DNA of 8,531 nt from the NCBI GenBank assembly GCA_012798745.1, contig JAAZMQ010000249.1:1-8531 (forward strand), read 5' to 3'. Both the position numbers and the translations under genes were made by a program. Numbering within the stretch: position 1 is the stretch's first letter; each line of letters starts with the position of its first letter. The DNA comes from Bacteroidales bacterium (GTDB taxonomy: Bacteria > Bacteroidota > Bacteroidia > Bacteroidales > Dysgonomonadaceae). A model generated the notes under the pieces. It worked only from the letters and a program-made list of their open reading frames with translations. It searched no databases and had not been told where the DNA came from. This document shows positions 6,359 through 8,531 of the stretch, in pieces.

Positions 6359-8014
6359 ATGCTCGTAGTTACTGCTTTGCAGGGAATGCTTCCTTTTATT
6401 TCCAAAGCGGTAATTGATGTGGGCATCAAAACTTCAGACGTGAAATTTATCAATATGGTGTTGATAGGCAATATCAGCATCTTATTGAGCGTGATGATTT
6501 TCAACGTGCTGCGGGACTGGATATTGCTGCATATTACGGTAAGGGTAAATATCGCCCTCATTTCGGATTACCTGATAAAACTGATGAAACTTCCCGTAAC
6601 GTTTTTTGAAAATAAACTGATGGGTGATATTCTACAACGCGCACAAGACCACGAGCGCATCCGTAGTTTTATCATGAATAATTCGTTGGCGTTGATATTC
6701 TCTACGCTTACTTTTGTCGTTTTTGCAGTTATCCTATTGATATATAATGCTGTTATATTTTATATTTTCTTAGCCGGTTCTATCCTGTACGTCTGTTGGG
6801 TGTTGCTATTTTTAAGTATCCGTAAAAAATTGGATTGGGAATACTTTGAACTGCTTTCAAGAAATCAAAGCTACTGGGTAGAAACCGTTTCAGCCATCCA
6901 AGACATCAAGATTTACAACTACGAAAAGCATCGCCGTTGGAAATGGGAGGAAATTCAGGCACGCTTGTACCACGTGAATAAGCGGGTTCTGGCAGTTACG
7001 AATGCACAAAACTTAGGAGCACAGTTTGTGGAAAGTATCAAGAATATGGCTATCGTATTTTTCTGTGCTATGGCGGTAATAAAAGGAGATATCACGTTCG
7101 GGGTAATGATATCTACCCAGTTTATCATCGGAATGCTTAACGGGCCGTTAGTGCAGTTTATCAACTTCGTTGTATCGGCACAATACGCCAAAATTAGTTT
7201 TCTGCGTATCAATGAAATCCGCCAACTGGAGGACGAAGAAGAGTTGATGTCTATCGGCAATACTACCATTTTACCCGAAAAGAAAACTATTACGTTAGAG
7301 AATGTCCATTTTCAATATACACAGAACTCTCCTTTAGTTTTGAAAAATATTTATTTACAAATACCTGAAAATAAAGTCACGGCGATTGTAGGCGGAAGCG
7401 GGAGCGGAAAATCCACTTTATTAAAACTGTTAGTTCGGCTTTATAAACCAAGCTATGGCGAACTCAAAATGGATGCAATGAACGTAAACGCTATCAACCT
7501 GCGCCAATGGCGGGATATGTGTGGTGTGGTAATGCAGGACGGAAAAATGTTCAGCGACACCATTCTGAATAATATTGTGCTGGATGATGAACGCATCAAC
7601 TACGACCGTTTAAGGGAAGTTTGCCGAATTGCACAGATAGAAGACGAAATTAATGCCATGCCTAAAGGTTTTGAAACGACCATCGGTGAAACCGGACGGG
7701 GATTAAGCGGCGGTCAGAAACAGCGTTTGCTGATAGCACGTGCCTTGTACCGAGACCCAAAATTCTTATTTTTGGATGAGGCTACCAATGCCTTGGACAC
7801 TATCAACGAACGGAAAATTGTGGATGCTCTGAATAATGCTTTTGAGCACCGCACGGTGGTGGTTATAGCCCACCGTTTAAGCATTATCCGCAATGCCGAC
7901 CAAATAGTGGTGCTCGACAAAGGTTTTATCGTTGAAATTGGCAACCACGACACTTTGATGGAGAAAAAAGGGCATTATTTTGAACTGGTGTCGTCGCAGA
8001 TGCAGACGTCATAA
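6359..8014 (+). CDS. ABC exporter membrane + ATPase domains (C-terminal part of peptidase-containing transporter)
   Basis: Type 1 exporter half: residues 1-280 carry about five to six membrane helices and residues about 310-545 the nucleotide-binding domain. Motifs visible: Walker A GGSGSGKST (345-353), Q-loop VMQD (Gln393), signature LSGGQKQR (449-456), Walker B FLFLDE (Asp473, Glu474), D-loop ALD (478-480) and H-loop His505. All catalytic residues are present. The ATG at 6359 falls inside the first membrane helix; the frame is open upstream to 6284 and encodes SFSSILKYFFPYKRNFGLIF, which is the proper start of TM1. The true protein is therefore almost surely the fusion with the C39 domain, separated only by the A9 run at 6283-6291. 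It would act as a dimer with the HlyD protein just upstream. Stop TAA at 8012-8014; no further exporter gene follows, and the outer-membrane channel is presumably encoded elsewhere. Confidence 0.93.
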   Translation: MLVVTALQGMLPFISKAVIDVGIKTSDVKFINMVLIGNISILLSVMIFNVLRDWILLHITVRVNIALISDYLIKLMKLPVTFFENKLMGDILQRAQDHERIRSFIMNNSLALIFSTLTFVVFAVILLIYNAVIFYIFLAGSILYVCWVLLFLSIRKKLDWEYFELLSRNQSYWVETVSAIQDIKIYNYEKHRRWKWEEIQARLYHVNKRVLAVTNAQNLGAQFVESIKNMAIVFFCAMAVIKGDITFGVMISTQFIIGMLNGPLVQFINFVVSAQYAKISFLRINEIRQLEDEEELMSIGNTTILPEKKTITLENVHFQYTQNSPLVLKNIYLQIPENKVTAIVGGSGSGKSTLLKLLVRLYKPSYGELKMDAMNVNAINLRQWRDMCGVVMQDGKMFSDTILNNIVLDDERINYDRLREVCRIAQIEDEINAMPKGFETTIGETGRGLSGGQKQRLLIARALYRDPKFLFLDEATNALDTINERKIVDALNNAFEHRTVVVIAHRLSIIRNADQIVVLDKGFIVEIGNHDTLMEKKGHYFELVSSQMQTS

Positions 8015-8048
8015 GTTGCGCTTGAATTTCCCCTTGGAGAATTTGGCC

Positions 8049-8070
8049 ACTCATCATTCATTTGATGAGT
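8049..8070. terminator. Weak stem-loop between convergent genes
   Basis: ACTCATCA (8049-8056) and TGATGAGT (8063-8070) pair perfectly over 8 bp around a 6-base loop, 35 bases past the exporter stop and overlapping the last codons of the minus-strand gene. The position suits a terminator between two converging genes, but the stem is AT-rich and no clear T-run follows on either strand, so the function is uncertain. Confidence 0.3.
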
Positions 8071-8375
8071 TTAGTCTCAATTTCACTCCTTTCCCTTTTC
8101 AATCTCTCCTCCTGTTCAATAATCCTTGCCCGCTGTTTGACGTTCTCCTCAAAAATTTCTATTTGCTTACGTAGCTCCTTGATTTTTCTGTTATTTCGAT
8201 GAAAATAGAAAATGGTATCCATCGTTGCCATTTCCTCTTGCGTAGCATGTCCAATCATTTGGATGTAGCGATATTTCAAATCGTTGTCGGAATACAATTC
8301 TTTCTCGGCTTTTAAAGAGGTAACCCATAATGTTAAACCGAGAATAATTGCCATAAATCCCAACACAATAAGCAT
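8058..8375 (-). CDS. Small membrane-anchored coiled-coil protein, function unknown
   Basis: A 105-residue protein on the minus strand. Residues 1-20 (MLIVLGFMAIILGLTLWVTS) form one membrane helix, followed by KAEKELYSDNDLKYRYIQMI and a highly charged helical tail (about 55-105; KIKELRKQIEIFEENVKQRA, then EQEERLKRERSEIE) with heptad-like spacing, likely a coiled coil. The composition looks like a real protein and not a shadow of the other strand, which has no competing gene here. Upstream of the ATG the frame stays open for 14 codons (reading EVYSPTSINT just before the ATG) to a TAA, with no start codon, so the real N-terminus may be longer and frameshifted. Sense is opposite to the exporter, so it is not part of that operon. 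No catalytic motif is seen. Confidence 0.6.
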   Translation of the reverse strand: MLIVLGFMAIILGLTLWVTSLKAEKELYSDNDLKYRYIQMIGHATQEEMATMDTIFYFHRNNRKIKELRKQIEIFEENVKQRARIIEQEERLKRERSEIETKLIK

Positions 8376-8441
8376 CGTATTAATGGAAGTAGGAGAATAA
8401 ACTTCTCCCCTTTCTTAGACAATTTCTATACTAATTTAAGT

Positions 8442-8481
8442 TAGTTCCTTGACTCGCCCAATTGGGCGAGTCAAGGAACTA
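8442..8481. repeat. 40-bp perfect palindrome at the IS3 transposase end
   Basis: TAGTTCCTTGACTCGCCCAA is followed at once by its exact reverse complement, with no spacer (centre between 8461 and 8462). The stop codon of the minus-strand transposase (8479-8481) is part of the right arm. It could be a bidirectional terminator, a joined pair of terminal inverted repeats, or a regulatory palindrome. No T-run follows either arm. Confidence 0.9.
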
Positions 8482-8529
8482 CGCTGCCAAAAAATACATT
8501 TGCTCCGGCTTTTTATATTCCAGAGATTG
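8479..8529 (-). CDS. IS3-type transposase (OrfB / rve integrase), C-terminal fragment
   Basis: On the minus strand, the frame entering from the right edge reads QSLEYKKPEQMYFLAA and then TAG at 8481-8479. The pattern (H)QSLxYKxPxxMYF is the standard end of IS3-family integrase-core transposases. Only 16 residues are inside the window, so this is a partial gene, and the element extends to the right. Its outer end should lie a short way left of 8479, probably within or just beyond the palindrome, but the terminal repeat cannot be fixed without the other end. Confidence 0.7.
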   Translation of the reverse strand, partial: QSLEYKKPEQMYFLAA

Positions 8530-8531
8530 AT

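Overview
The window looks like accessory DNA from a member of the Bacteroidota. The reasons are the AT-rich coding style, a double-glycine (GG) leader of the type common in that phylum, a C39-peptidase/HlyD exporter whose sequences resemble Bacteroidota versions, and Bacteroidota-like IS30, IS3 and group II intron sequences. Genus cannot be fixed from the sequence alone.

Layout. Bases 1-203: right end of an IS30-family element with the transposase C-terminus. 274-909: a GG-leader protein carrying a Cys/His cell-wall amidase (CHAP or NlpC/P60-like) domain, the likely exported toxin. 956-1831 and 1945-2571: two envelope-targeted proteins, a probable lipoprotein with two DUF3828-like repeats and a Sec-exported helical protein; both are candidate immunity proteins. 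2588-2622: a terminator hairpin. 2626-3263: a group II intron derivative without a reverse transcriptase, placed in the T-rich tail of that terminator. 3310-4412: a family-4 glycosyltransferase broken by one stop codon and one frameshift. 4437-5823: an HlyD-type periplasmic adaptor. 5827-8014: a peptidase-containing ABC transporter (C39 + membrane domain + ATPase) split into two reading frames at a run of nine A. 8058-8375, minus strand: a small membrane/coiled-coil protein. 8442-8481: a 40-bp perfect palindrome. 8479-8531, minus strand: the C-terminus of an IS3-type transposase.

Inferred system. The C39 domain would cut the GG leader while ABC and HlyD export the cargo, here an enzyme predicted to cut peptidoglycan rather than a small peptide. 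The two envelope proteins would protect the producer. The glycosyltransferase may modify the cargo or belong to something else. The result would be a contact-independent, type-I-secreted antibacterial amidase system.

State of the locus. Four genes (amidase, glycosyltransferase, HlyD, ABC transporter) each need a one-base correction at a homopolymer run (G6, A5, A6, A9) to restore the full family-like protein, and the glycosyltransferase also has an in-frame TAA. The two candidate immunity genes are intact. Either the toxin/export side is decaying while protection is kept, or some of these are homopolymer sequencing errors, or the runs are slippage or phase-variation sites. Raw reads would decide.
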